Assembly (NCBI GenBank): GCA_023442945.1
Contig: JAEZWW010000070.1
Coordinates: 1-30,365, forward strand
DNA from: Pseudomonadota bacterium
GTDB taxonomy: Bacteria > Pseudomonadota > Gammaproteobacteria > Burkholderiales > Burkholderiaceae_C
DNA: 30,365 nucleotides
Reading direction: 5' to 3'
Below are positions 20,997 to 29,800 of this stretch, one piece after another (position 1 is the first letter of the stretch; each line of letters opens with the position of its first letter). The notes under the pieces are model-generated. The model was not told where the DNA came from, searched no databases, and was given only the letters and a program-made list of their open reading frames with translations. The position numbers were made by a program, and so were the translations under genes.

Positions 20997-23363
20997 TCAC
21001 CGCCCTCCGACCACCGCGCTTTGCGCGCCCATGCCGTCCAGCGGGACGGGCACGCGCAACACCATCATCGTCCACTGCCGGCCCATCAGGCGGCGCAGGC
21101 GGCGCGGCTCCACCACGGTGATGTATTCGCCCACCGTCACAGGCGTATTGGCCTGCTCGTCCCCGGCCAGCACGACGCGCGGCGTGTTGCGGTCGGGTTG
21201 CGACGCCGCCACGTGCCACTGGCCTTCGCCATCGACCCATTGGCGCAGGCGCCACTGCCGCCAGTCCAGGTCGGCCGGCAGCATCGCCGACCAGCGCGTC
21301 GCCAGCGGCCAGGCGCGGCCACGGGCACCGGCCGCATGCACGGTGTTGGGCGTGTCCGCCGCATCTGGCCACAGCATGTGCCCGATCAGCCGCAAATGGG
21401 TTTTGTCCGGCGGCGCCAGCACCAGCACGCGGCGGCCCAGCGCCAGCTCGCGCAGCAGCGCGGCCTGGTCATTGGCCTGCAGCCAGACATGCACCGCCCG
21501 ATAATGCTGCGCCGCCGCTTCGGCCGCCGTCTCGGCGCTGGCCGCCTCGTCGGGGGCGGCGTCGGCGCTGTGGTCCTGGTCCTCGTCGCCCAGGGCGTCC
21601 CAGAAATCCTCGTCCTCCATCTCGGGCTGCTGCGCGCGCGGGGTGAACTTGTCCACCTTTTCCACCCGGTCGTGCGACCCGCGCTTGCGCAGCTTGGGCG
21701 CCATCGCCAGCGTGGCCGCCAGCTGGCGCGGCATCACCGCCCCGCCCGCCGCCTGCGCCTGCTGCGCCGCATCCCCTGCTTTGCCCGTACCTTGTGCCAG
21801 CTGACCCGCGCGCGGCGTCTGCGACAGCGTGGGCGCCGCCTGGCCCGGCAACGCGCCGCGCGCGCCTTGGGAAGCGATTTGGGCACCGGCCGCGCCCACG
21901 CCCTGCGCCAGCGCCGCCGCGCGGCCCTGCGCGCCGGCCGCCACGGCCGTGCCGCGTTGGCCCTGCGCCGCGTTGGGCATCTGCAGCAAGGCCTGCGCCT
22001 GCGCCAGACGGCTGGCACGCAACGCCAATTGCCCTTCAGCCAAAGCCATGGCGGCGCCACCGGCCGTCATCTGCCCGGCCATGGCCCGGCCCAGCGTCAG
22101 CGCCAGTGCCGACTGCGCCATGGCGACCGCCTGGGCATTGCCCGACGTGGCCCGGCCCGCGGCGTTGGACAACACCATCTGGTTGGCCGCCAACTGGCCT
22201 TGGGCTTGCGCCGCGCTGGCACGCTGCGCTGCGTTCACCGCCTGCGCCTGGGATTGGGTCAGCGCCGCTTGCGATGGCGACTGCGCCGCAGCGTTGGCCG
22301 CGGCCACGGCCGCTTGGGCGCGCGGGTCCACCATGTTCGCCGCCACTTGCTGCTGCGGCGGCGCCTGCATCACCGCCGAGCGCACCGTGGCGCCGGCCGT
22401 CTGCGCCGCCGTCGCGGCCGCGGTGTTATTGTTGGGGTTGATCGGCGGCTGGCCGCCAAACGGCTGGGTGACGCTGCCGTTCGCCGTGATCGTCGTCGCC
22501 CGCCCGGGCAAGGTCGCACCGGGCGCCAGCCACTGGGCCGCGCCCGGCTGTGCGGTGGGGTTCAGCGCGGTGGCGTTGGGGTTGCCGGTGGGCGGCAGGG
22601 CGTTGGGGTTGAAGTTCTGCTGAGGCAGCGCGTCCTGAACGTTGGGCTGCGGGGCGGCCTGGTTGAGCGGGACGCCAGGTGTCGGAGTGTTCTGCGGCGT
22701 CGGCGTGCCCTGAGGTCGCGCATCAGGGTGGAACTGGGTAATTTGGTCCGGTCGATTCGTTACAGGCGCCTGAGTGTTCGGCTGCGGCAGCGGCCCAGGC
22801 GGGTTGGGCCGGATATCGTTGTTCAGGTTGGGCCCGCCGATATTGACAGGCGCAGTCTGCCCATCAAACCAATTCTTATAGGCCCCAGGCAGGCCGCCGG
22901 TAATCATCGCGCCTCGCCCGTGGTCCCAATATCCCGTGGCAACGCCATTCGGCGGCTTCCATCCACCATTCGGGCCATCACCAATTCGGCCGCCGCCGCT
23001 CCGGTCACCGCCCGCACCCTCACGACCGTGGGTGCCGCCTTGCAGCTGACCTACGTCCTCTCCCCCAGGCTTTTTTTGACCCGCGGGAGTGGCAAGGTCG
23101 CCATTGTTGGTCTGGTCACGATCGACCGTGTCGTCACGGTGACGTTCGGGCTTGACAGGCTTGCCGCCGGCATCGATCGCTCCACCAACCGTCGGGCCAG
23201 TTGGGGGCAGCACGGCGTCATTAACTTGACCGCCTCCACCGTTGCCCCCCTGACTCGGTGGGGGCGTCGGCTTTGCAGGTTCAGCAGGCTGCGTCGCCCC
23301 AGCGTGATCCGCCGCAAGCGTCCCCCCGGCCGTACGACCTCCTTCAATTGCGCCTGCACCCAC
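20997..23363 (-). CDS. 788-aa Pro/Gly- and Ala/Gln-rich protein of unknown function
   Basis: The protein is not recognised. Residues 1-300 are Gly/Pro/Asn-rich and probably disordered (PPSQGGNGGGG, RPNPPGPLPQPN, TPTPQNTPTPGVP). Residues ~305-555 are Ala/Gln-rich and should form long helices (AQAQALLQMPNAAQGQ and similar). A basic patch KLRKRGSHDRVEKVDKF is followed by an acidic stretch EMEDEDFWDALGDEDQDHS near 577-617. The last ~170 residues look like a compact folded domain (VHVWLQANDQAALLRELALG, VLVLAPPDKTHLRLIGHMLWP, VGEYITVVEPRRLRRLMGRQWTMM). There is no signal peptide. The start is GTG 23363, 42 bp after the porin stop, so the two may share a transcript. It could be an exported effector or a structural protein. 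An 814-aa frame on the other strand is a codon-bias shadow. Confidence 0.75.
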   Translation of the reverse strand: MGAGAIEGGRTAGGTLAADHAGATQPAEPAKPTPPPSQGGNGGGGQVNDAVLPPTGPTVGGAIDAGGKPVKPERHRDDTVDRDQTNNGDLATPAGQKKPGGEDVGQLQGGTHGREGAGGDRSGGGRIGDGPNGGWKPPNGVATGYWDHGRGAMITGGLPGAYKNWFDGQTAPVNIGGPNLNNDIRPNPPGPLPQPNTQAPVTNRPDQITQFHPDARPQGTPTPQNTPTPGVPLNQAAPQPNVQDALPQQNFNPNALPPTGNPNATALNPTAQPGAAQWLAPGATLPGRATTITANGSVTQPFGGQPPINPNNNTAAATAAQTAGATVRSAVMQAPPQQQVAANMVDPRAQAAVAAANAAAQSPSQAALTQSQAQAVNAAQRASAAQAQGQLAANQMVLSNAAGRATSGNAQAVAMAQSALALTLGRAMAGQMTAGGAAMALAEGQLALRASRLAQAQALLQMPNAAQGQRGTAVAAGAQGRAAALAQGVGAAGAQIASQGARGALPGQAAPTLSQTPRAGQLAQGTGKAGDAAQQAQAAGGAVMPRQLAATLAMAPKLRKRGSHDRVEKVDKFTPRAQQPEMEDEDFWDALGDEDQDHSADAAPDEAASAETAAEAAAQHYRAVHVWLQANDQAALLRELALGRRVLVLAPPDKTHLRLIGHMLWPDAADTPNTVHAAGARGRAWPLATRWSAMLPADLDWRQWRLRQWVDGEGQWHVAASQPDRNTPRVVLAGDEQANTPVTVGEYITVVEPRRLRRLMGRQWTMMVLRVPVPLDGMGAQSAVVGGR

Positions 23364-23405
23364 GTCAGCTTACCCCGCTAGCCCGTGTATCAACCTGCGG
23401 TCCAC

Positions 23406-24401
23406 TCAGAAGTCGTGGCGCATGCCAATGCCGTAGTTGTTGCCCTTGTCGTAGCGCAGGTACGTCGCATACACAAACGTGCGCTTGGAGAACGCATACC
23501 GGCCTTCCACCATGCCGTTGGTGAGCTTCTGGCCCTTGTACCGGACGTTGTTAAGAACGTAGTCAATCTTCGTGTCACGGATCACGTTAACCGTCACACT
23601 GGCTGCGCCGAAGGTGGCCTTGCCCCCCAGAGACACGCCGCTGGCGCGGCCAACGGCACCGGCGATCGCTTGGCCGGTGCCGGGTGAGTACAGGCCATTT
23701 TCCAGATGGTGGTAGCCGGCGGCTAGCGCGAACATGCCAAATCGGTATTGCGCCCCCAGCGCATAGTTGGCTTTGGCATTTTTCTCTTTGTTGTAAGACA
23801 CGCCGGCACTCAGCGGCCCGTTGATGTAGGTCAGGCCCAGATCCACCTTGGCGCGGTCACCGTTGTCGGGCTTAAACACATAGCCCAGTTCGGCCGAGAA
23901 GCCACCGAGATCCGGGGTCTTGTAACTGAACTGGCTGCTGTTGCGAGGACCGGAGTTTCCGCCGACATCGCCGTAGTTCAGGGCAACGACCGAGTTGTTG
24001 GCATCGCCTGTGATGTCCCATGCGGCGAAGGCGTTGCGGCTGGGCGAGAAGGCGCGGCCCATGCGGAACGTACCCCAGTTGCCGCCCAGCCAAAGGTTGG
24101 CCTGACGCTGCCACACACCAAATTGGCCGTTACCGACTTTGTCGTCCGTACTGCCGTCCTTCAGGTTGATGCCTTGCTCAAACTGGAAGCCGGCCTTCAG
24201 TCCCCCGCCCAAGTCTTCAGTGCCGCGAAAGCCCAGAAAGCTGGCACTGGTGTTGACGATGGTGTCGGACTGCATACCCACCTTGCCATTTCGCAGCTTA
24301 CCCACCCCCGCATCCGCCGTCCCATACAGCGTCACCGACGATTGCGCGAAGGCGCCGGTGCTGGCGGCCAGCACGGCGAGGGAGATCAGGGTCTTTTTCA
24401 T
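23406..24401 (-). CDS. Gram-negative outer-membrane porin (OmpC type), second copy
   Basis: A 331-aa porin. The signal peptide MKKTLISLAVLAASTGAFA is followed by QSSVTLYGTADAGVGK, and the C-terminus GMRHDF ends in Phe. Family blocks LGFRGTEDLGGGLKAGFQFEQGI, LWLGGNWGTFRMGRAFSPSRNAFAAWD and SKRTFVYATYLRYDKGNNYGIG are present. GAGGAATCTCCGCC precedes ATG 24401. It is the same family as the porin of the catabolic operon but clearly diverged, so the two probably serve different solutes. Upstream there is a 13-bp near-perfect direct repeat with 20-bp period. The 788-aa protein gene follows directly. Confidence 0.93.
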   Translation of the reverse strand: MKKTLISLAVLAASTGAFAQSSVTLYGTADAGVGKLRNGKVGMQSDTIVNTSASFLGFRGTEDLGGGLKAGFQFEQGINLKDGSTDDKVGNGQFGVWQRQANLWLGGNWGTFRMGRAFSPSRNAFAAWDITGDANNSVVALNYGDVGGNSGPRNSSQFSYKTPDLGGFSAELGYVFKPDNGDRAKVDLGLTYINGPLSAGVSYNKEKNAKANYALGAQYRFGMFALAAGYHHLENGLYSPGTGQAIAGAVGRASGVSLGGKATFGAASVTVNVIRDTKIDYVLNNVRYKGQKLTNGMVEGRYAFSKRTFVYATYLRYDKGNNYGIGMRHDF

Positions 24402-24526
24402 GGCGGAGATTCCTCAGGAATGTTTCTTAAGTGATTGATGTGTAAGTGAAAGTTGTCCGCCAAATGCCTTGGGGAAACCGACCCAACGATTGAACCAAAC
24501 TCTGCCCGCATCACCAACCCAAGCGT

Positions 24527-24559
24527 GACAAAGTTGGCAAAATAACGACAAGTTTGGCA
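24527..24559. promoter_or_regulatory. Direct repeat upstream of the second porin, candidate operator
   Basis: GACAAAGTTGGCA (24527-24539) and GACAAGTTTGGCA (24547-24559) agree at 11 of 13 positions and are spaced 20 bp apart, close to two helical turns. They stand 126-158 bp before the porin ATG. Confidence 0.5.
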
Positions 24560-25252
24560 TCCTTTTGACCCAACTGCCTTGTAACGGGGCTCCGCTGGCT
24601 GCTGCGACGCCCGGTCAACCCGGCAGTACCCCCGCCCTTCGGGCCGGGCCAGCCAGGCCACAGCTACTTGGGTGACCAGCGCCTCGCCGCTTGCCTATTT
24701 GTTCTGGCTCCCTGAACGCGTGTGGGTGACCCACCAGCGGCTGCCAACGGCCTGGGCACCTGGGGCAGCGGCCTGCAAGAAGCCCGCCTGCCCGTTGGCG
24801 CAAGAGCGACCGGCCTGTGGGCACCACTGCTGAGGTACCCGGCGCACGTCCAACCTGCACTTGCTGCGTCGAACGCCGCCTTGGCCACCCAGCCCCGGGC
24901 CAACACCCCGGCTGTCGTCAGCCACCGACCGAGCCGCCGCGGGCCGGTTCCAACCGCCCCACGCCGCGCCCGGCGATGCCTCAAGTGTGCCCACCAACGT
25001 CGCGGCGCAACAGTCGTAGCGTTACCAGCTGGAAAAAAGCACAGTATCGCTCTTATTTTGATAGCTGGCCGCGCACATTCATGTAGGGCTGGTGGCCGAA
25101 AAGGCTTGAAGATGCCTTTTCAGGCACGGTTGGAACGACGGGGGGCGCCGCTTGACAACCGCGCGGTCCATGCGGGATCGGCGGGCGCGTATCCGCCGGC
25201 GCCTTGGTTTCGCGGCCCGTCGCGCACGGCAGCCGCGCCTTCCTTGCCTTCC
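24560..25252. other. Gene-poor region between second porin and DUF2846-like lipoprotein
   Basis: About 690 bp of GC-rich sequence. Several open frames cross it on both strands, but all read as Pro/Arg/Ala-rich, low-information translations with no start signal, and none resembles a known protein to me. It could hold a decayed gene. The dispersed repeat copy 7 lies near its right end. Confidence 0.45.
25055..25105 (+). repeat. Dispersed repeat, copy 7
   Basis: TTTTGATAGCTGGCCGCGCA then TGTAGGGCTGGTGGCCGAAAA. The TTTGATAGCTGGC head extends the core seen in the other copies. It lies in non-coding sequence. Confidence 0.65.
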
Positions 25253-25687
25253 TTACTTGCCGACCGCCAGGCTCGTCTCTGCCACGCCCTTCTTGCCCGT
25301 CGCGTCGTCCACCAGGTGCAGCTGGGTCCGCCCGGCGATGACGCCGAATTTGACCTCCTGCCAGACGAAATAGGCGCGCCCCGCTTGGGTCGTCAGCGTC
25401 AGGGTGTCCGTGTTTTCGGCCTTGGACGTGATGGTGTGCTTGCCGGGGTTGACTTCCCTGTACAGGTACGTCTTGGCGCCGGTGGCACCAATGGGCTGGC
25501 CATCGACGGTCACTTCCATGGTGATGGCGCCACCCATGGATTCGTTGCGGTAGATATAGATGCCGGATTTGCCTTTGGGTACGGCAAAGGTTTTGAGCGC
25601 GGCGTCTTGCTGGGCATCGCCCATTTGGACGGTGGCGCAGCCGGTCAGCGCGACGACCAGAAGGAGTGCGGGGAAAGCGATTTTCAT
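25253..25687 (-). CDS. Lipoprotein, DUF2846-like
   Basis: A 144-aa lipoprotein. The signal MKIAFPALLLVVALTGCATV has a lipobox LTGC with the acylated Cys at 17; Ala at the next position favours transfer to the outer membrane. The mature part has the DUF2846-like pattern: AVPKGKSGIYIYRNESMGGAITMEVTVDGQPIG, KTYLYREVNPGKHTITSKAENTD, TTQAGRAYFVWQEV. Its biochemical role is not known. No strong ribosome-binding site precedes the ATG. It lies downstream of the toxin/immunity genes on the same strand but looks like ordinary chromosomal sequence, in contrast to the AT-rich DNA just upstream. Confidence 0.87.
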   Translation of the reverse strand: MKIAFPALLLVVALTGCATVQMGDAQQDAALKTFAVPKGKSGIYIYRNESMGGAITMEVTVDGQPIGATGAKTYLYREVNPGKHTITSKAENTDTLTLTTQAGRAYFVWQEVKFGVIAGRTQLHLVDDATGKKGVAETSLAVGK

Positions 25688-25742
25688 AAAAATTCAGTGC
25701 GGAATTGTTGAGATTGAATATTTACGAGGCGGCACGAGCAAA

Positions 25743-25994
25743 TCAGCCTGAGCGGCGTTGAAGCATCTCATCAATGCGATCGACCCAGACCATGATAGCG
25801 TCACGCTCTGGAACAAATCCATCGCCAGACCTGAAGTATCCGTCAGAATCTACGCGACGCATACTGCGCACAAGCCAATCAAAATCAACGTGCGCCAATC
25901 GGCACCAAATCGGCAGCCAAAAACCAGAGTGGAGATAGGGCTCGATCCGATTCAAAGATTCATTTATCCAAATCAAAAATAACCCATAGTCCAA
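25743..25994 (-). CDS. Hypothetical protein, possible immunity-gene remnant
   Basis: An 83-codon frame beginning with TTG (MDYGLFLIWINESLNRIEPYLHSGFWLPIWCRLAHVDFDW to DEMLQRRSG). The composition is protein-like (Trp, Ile, Asp rich) and AT-richer than the surroundings, but there is no good start: an ATG 10 bases upstream is in another frame and soon stops, so the N-terminus may have been lost by frameshift. It could be an orphan immunity gene of the neighbouring toxin system. Low certainty that it is expressed. Confidence 0.4.
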   Translation of the reverse strand: MDYGLFLIWINESLNRIEPYLHSGFWLPIWCRLAHVDFDWLVRSMRRVDSDGYFRSGDGFVPERDAIMVWVDRIDEMLQRRSG

Positions 25995-26006
25995 TCGCTC
26001 ATTTTT

Positions 26007-26171
26007 TTAATCAATTTTTCGCAAAAATTCCCGAAAAACTTTCCACTCCGAAATAATAGGCATTAATTCAGACAATCGATCATCTAGACCTATTGCTGCC
26101 ATGGTGTTGAACTCATGATAGTAATCGATGGCGCTGTAGCTGAGCAGGAATTGGAGGAGCGAATTTAATAT
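26007..26171 (-). pseudogene. Short frame, possible C-terminal remnant of an immunity-like gene
   Basis: After an in-frame TGA at 26172-26174 the minus strand reads LNSLLQFLLSYSAIDYYHEFN and continues to SEWKVFREFLRKID followed by TAA, 54 codons in all. It has no ATG or GTG at its head, only an internal ATG. The sequence is protein-like and AT-rich. The simplest reading is the C-terminal part of a decayed gene left behind by exchange of toxin/immunity cassettes; this is inference. Confidence 0.35.
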
Positions 26172-26177
26172 TCACCA

Positions 26178-26399
26178 CTAGACCATACCAATCGGGGAAG
26201 GGGGCGTTAGAATTTCAATGAAAACTGCTCGCGTAGATTTGACAAGGTGGCAAGTCGATTTTATTTTATATCCACTGAGACGCATCCGGATTGTGGCCTG
26301 ATCGAATATTGATGCCAGAGCATCCTCGGAAGAAAAATTACACTCCGAATCCGGATATTTATTACCTAAAGTCAATATTAAATCATTTTTTTTCCACAA
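26178..26399 (-). pseudogene. Frame continuing past the immunity gene's stop after an A8 tract
   Basis: A 73-codon frame (NDLILTLGNKYPDSECNFSSEDALASIFDQATIRMRLSGYK to TPPSPIGMV) that overlaps the end of the upstream immunity-like gene. Its only start is a TTG inside that gene. The junction is a run of eight A residues (T8 on the plus strand at 26386-26393): removal of one A would join this frame to the 138-aa protein and make about 206 aa. It may therefore be the detached C-terminus of that protein, or a separate remnant. Confidence 0.4.
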
Positions 26400-26799
26400 T
26401 CAACTGATTCAACTTTTCCACCCCCCCCATCTCCTCAATGGGGCAACCCGATCTCAAGCAATTTTGGATCGCGACCGCAATATACTCATATAGCTGACTC
26501 CTCGTCATATAGAACGTCGGATATTTTAATTGATATGACTCCGGATTCACATGAGCGAAAAATTCCGCATCTTTAGGCCAAGCGATATGCTCCTCAACAC
26601 CATCATATTCAAAAATTCTTTTTTCTAGGATCCATCCAGGCTCTCCCTCGACCGCCCCCAACTCTCCATCAGAACCAATCAAATCAGCCAGAACTTTCAG
26701 TCGATTGGCCGAAAATATTTCATTGAGAGCGAATTTCACGGAAGCGTCAAGATCCTCTTGCGGCGCAAATTCCCCGGCAATTGTTTGGAATTTTTTCAT
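26383..26799 (-). CDS. Probable immunity protein for the adjacent toxin
   Basis: A 138-aa acidic, cytoplasmic-looking protein without signal peptide (MKKFQTIAGEFAPQEDLDASVKFALNEIFSANRLKVL to GVEKLNQLIVEKK). I do not recognise a named immunity family. The call rests on position: it begins 3 bp after the stop of the large toxin gene on the same strand, is AT-rich like the toxin's C-terminal tip, and has the size and charge usual for immunity proteins. It ends at an A8 tract followed by TGA, beyond which a 1-nt shift would open 68 more codons. Confidence 0.65.
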   Translation of the reverse strand: MKKFQTIAGEFAPQEDLDASVKFALNEIFSANRLKVLADLIGSDGELGAVEGEPGWILEKRIFEYDGVEEHIAWPKDAEFFAHVNPESYQLKYPTFYMTRSQLYEYIAVAIQNCLRSGCPIEEMGGVEKLNQLIVEKK

Positions 26800-26802
26800 A
26801 TG

Positions 26803-29800
26803 CTATTTAACTGGATGAACATTTCCAATAAACGGATTTCCCAATTTATCAACATTAATATACGACTGAAACCTCACTCCACCAATCGAGCTCGTAAATT
26901 TCAACTGATTTGGATTTTTTAGAAACTGCATCCAGGCATCTTCTCCGGCCCGCAAGGAGTATTGCAACATTTTTGCATCTGAAAAAACTTTGGGATCGTA
27001 TACAGTCTTACTTCCTGACACCAGTTTCCCCGAAGGTTTTCTATACAAGTACTCTAACTCGGAAATTCCTTTTGTCGCAGTAGGAATGACAGTGTATGGC
27101 GCCTTCAACTCCTCCAACACAGCCCTCGCATTTGAAAGGTTATGCGTCCCGTTCAACCTTCCCGACAACAGACCATCGGGCCCAGGCAAATGGCTAGCCA
27201 AGTCAACTCGATAGGCAAGTCCAGGGGCAAAACTTGACGCTCTAGCCGGGGCTTGCCGAGCAAGACCCCCCGCCAACGAGCCACCCAATACTGCCCCAAC
27301 GAATCCCGTGCCTTGTGCGGTGGCCGACCTCACTGTGTTGAGATCATTACTATTGAAATTGTCCCACCAGTCTGAAATCGTTCCAATAGGCTCGTTGGCG
27401 AATTGACGTATTTGATTCACCCCAGCCTGTGCTGTTTCCATTGCCCAACGTGCGCGGGTCTCAGGAGTTCCCAAGATTCCAAAACTCTGACCGGCAGAAT
27501 GCAAACTATTCTTTCCAGCGTCAAACACTCCCAGCGTATGAGCCGCCGATCTATCCCACATAGATGGTGACGCGCCATCTCCGTCGGAAGTTCCAACTGA
27601 CGAATTACCCGATCCGTCGCTTACATGCCACACCGGCTTGTAGTCTTCCCCCAATTGGCGGGCAAAACTGCCGCTTCGACCGCCAAAGCGGTCCTGCGCC
27701 TCCTGCGGGGTCATTCCGCCTGAACCAGAGACCTGCTGTTGCGCCGCAGCCTGCGCCGCTGCGCGCTGGCTAGCGGCCCGTTGTTGCGCGAGGTACTCCG
27801 CCCTTACGTTGAGACCACGTGTGTTGCCCGCGACGATTTCACCACCGACGCGGCCCAATTGGTTGAGCTGATCGGCGCCAAGACCGTCCAGCGAAGGGGT
27901 ATTCAACGTTTGCCCCGCCTGGATGATCGGGCTGCCCCAGCGGTTGGTGGTCATCCCCGGGTTGCTGGCGACCATGGCCGTCAAGCCTGCGCGCCAGTTT
28001 TCGCCATATTGCTGACGTGCGAGGCGCTCCAGAGTGTCGCCGGACGCCACGGTGACCGTCGCCGGTACGGTCGCCGCAGGCTCGGCAGCGGGCCCGAACC
28101 GGGTGCCGTCTGCGGACGCGGCCCTATCCGGCTGGCCGGGTCGCTCGCCTGAATCAAGTGGTTGGTGCGATGCCAATCCGTCCTGCATCAGGCCGCCAAG
28201 AAAATCACTGGCAAATGCGCTACCCGGATCGTTCGTGCCGACCAAGCGCATGGCACTCCCGGTGGCCCGGGTCAAAAGCCGCAGCGCGCTTGCGTCGCTG
28301 GCACTCAAGCCTTGCATCTGGCTGATCTGTGCGTCGAGATGTGCCGTCACCTCTCCCGCCAAACCGCTCATGATCCCGCTGGCAAAGCCGTCGCCAAATT
28401 TCCCGCCCATCGCAGCTTGCAGTGCTCCTTGCGCTGTAGCACGACCGGCGTGGGCCACCACTCGTCCACTGAAGCCCTTGCCGGTCGCGTCGAGGTATTC
28501 ACCAACCCCAGGCAGTTGCGTCATACCCGCGGTCAATCCACCAGCGACAGCAGACTTCAGCACTTGACCGAAGTTGATTTTCCCGTTGGCAGCCAGTTGT
28601 AGCGCGCTGTTGCTTACCGCGCCCATAGCAGCGCCAACCGCCATGGTCCCGGTCGTTCCGCCCCCGGCCGCGGACGCAATGCCGGCGGCCACAGTGCTCC
28701 CCGCACCAAATGTCATGGCGGTCACTGCCGCGGCAAAGACATAGGGCATGGCCCGGTCCAAACCGTCCGGCTTCAGGTTATCCGGATCGGTCACCCACCC
28801 ACGCGAAGGGTCGAACCAGACCATGTCGTTGTTGAGCAGCTTGGGCGGGTCTTTCGGGTCGATGTGGTCCCACGCCACGCTCAGTTTGCTGGTGCCGGCG
28901 TCAGGGTCGTCGTCGGCACTGCGGTTGCCGGCGGGCGTCAATTTCTGGCGCCCAAAGGCCAGCACGGTGTCTTCGGTTTCGCCCTGGCCGACGGTGACGC
29001 GCTGGACGGCGTCGTTGCCGTGCAGGTAGGCAAACGCCTTTTGCAACGCGCTGTCGCCCTTGGACCATTCATTGGTGAATGCCACGGGGTCAAGCACCCA
29101 GCTGCCCGATTCACCCCGCGGGCCGACGCCTGAGCGCAGTGGCAGTCCCTGCATCCCTGCGGGCAGCGCGCTGTTGTATTCGCTGCCGATGAACATGCTG
29201 CCCGGTTGCTTGGCGCCGGGTGAGTAAATAGCAGCGTCCAGCGCGGCCATGTACTGTTTTTGCACCTCTTGCTGGGCGGTCTGCATCTGCGTCAGCCGGC
29301 CTGCCAAGTCGCTGCCGTACCGCGCGACGATGCTGTCAGCGACGTCATTGCCGGTGACGGCGGGCTTCAGCTCGCCGCCGAAGTTGGCGACCATTTCCTT
29401 GTTGGCGGGGTCGGCCAACATGAGTTCCAGTGCCTGGATCTCCATCGGGTCGGCGGTGGGGCCGGTCGGCGCGACGGCGCCAGCTTCGCCCGGCGCAGCC
29501 ACTGGTGCGGCGGGATCCACCGGCTTGGCTTCAGGCCTCTTGGACGTGGCCGACTCGGGGATCTGTACGTCCGTCGGATGGGAAGATTCCGTTGCACGCA
29601 ACGGGTTGCCATCCTTTCCGGGCGGACGGAGCGGCTCCGTTGCACGCAGCGGGTGTCCATCCTTGCCGGGGGGGTACGGACCGTTGTCGGCCTGCTGGGG
29701 CAGCGGCTGCTGGCCGTCTTGGTTGCCGGGTTGACCAGAGAACGCGTCTTGCTCGCCCTGTGAGCCTCGGCCGTCCGGCTGGCGTTGAACCAGGTCAGGC

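Noticed and set aside
20937..23381. 814-aa open frame on the plus strand opposite the 788-aa gene
   Set aside because: It is Arg/His-rich with no domain or start signal and mirrors the third-position GC of the gene on the other strand; typical antisense shadow in GC-rich DNA.
10250..25105. The dispersed repeats as a CRISPR array
   Set aside because: Copies are kilobases apart, in both orientations, degenerate and without regular spacers.
24560..25252. Candidate genes in the gap before the lipoprotein
   Set aside because: Frames on both strands are Pro/Arg/Ala-rich with no ribosome-binding site or recognisable motif; I could not distinguish a decayed gene from chance.
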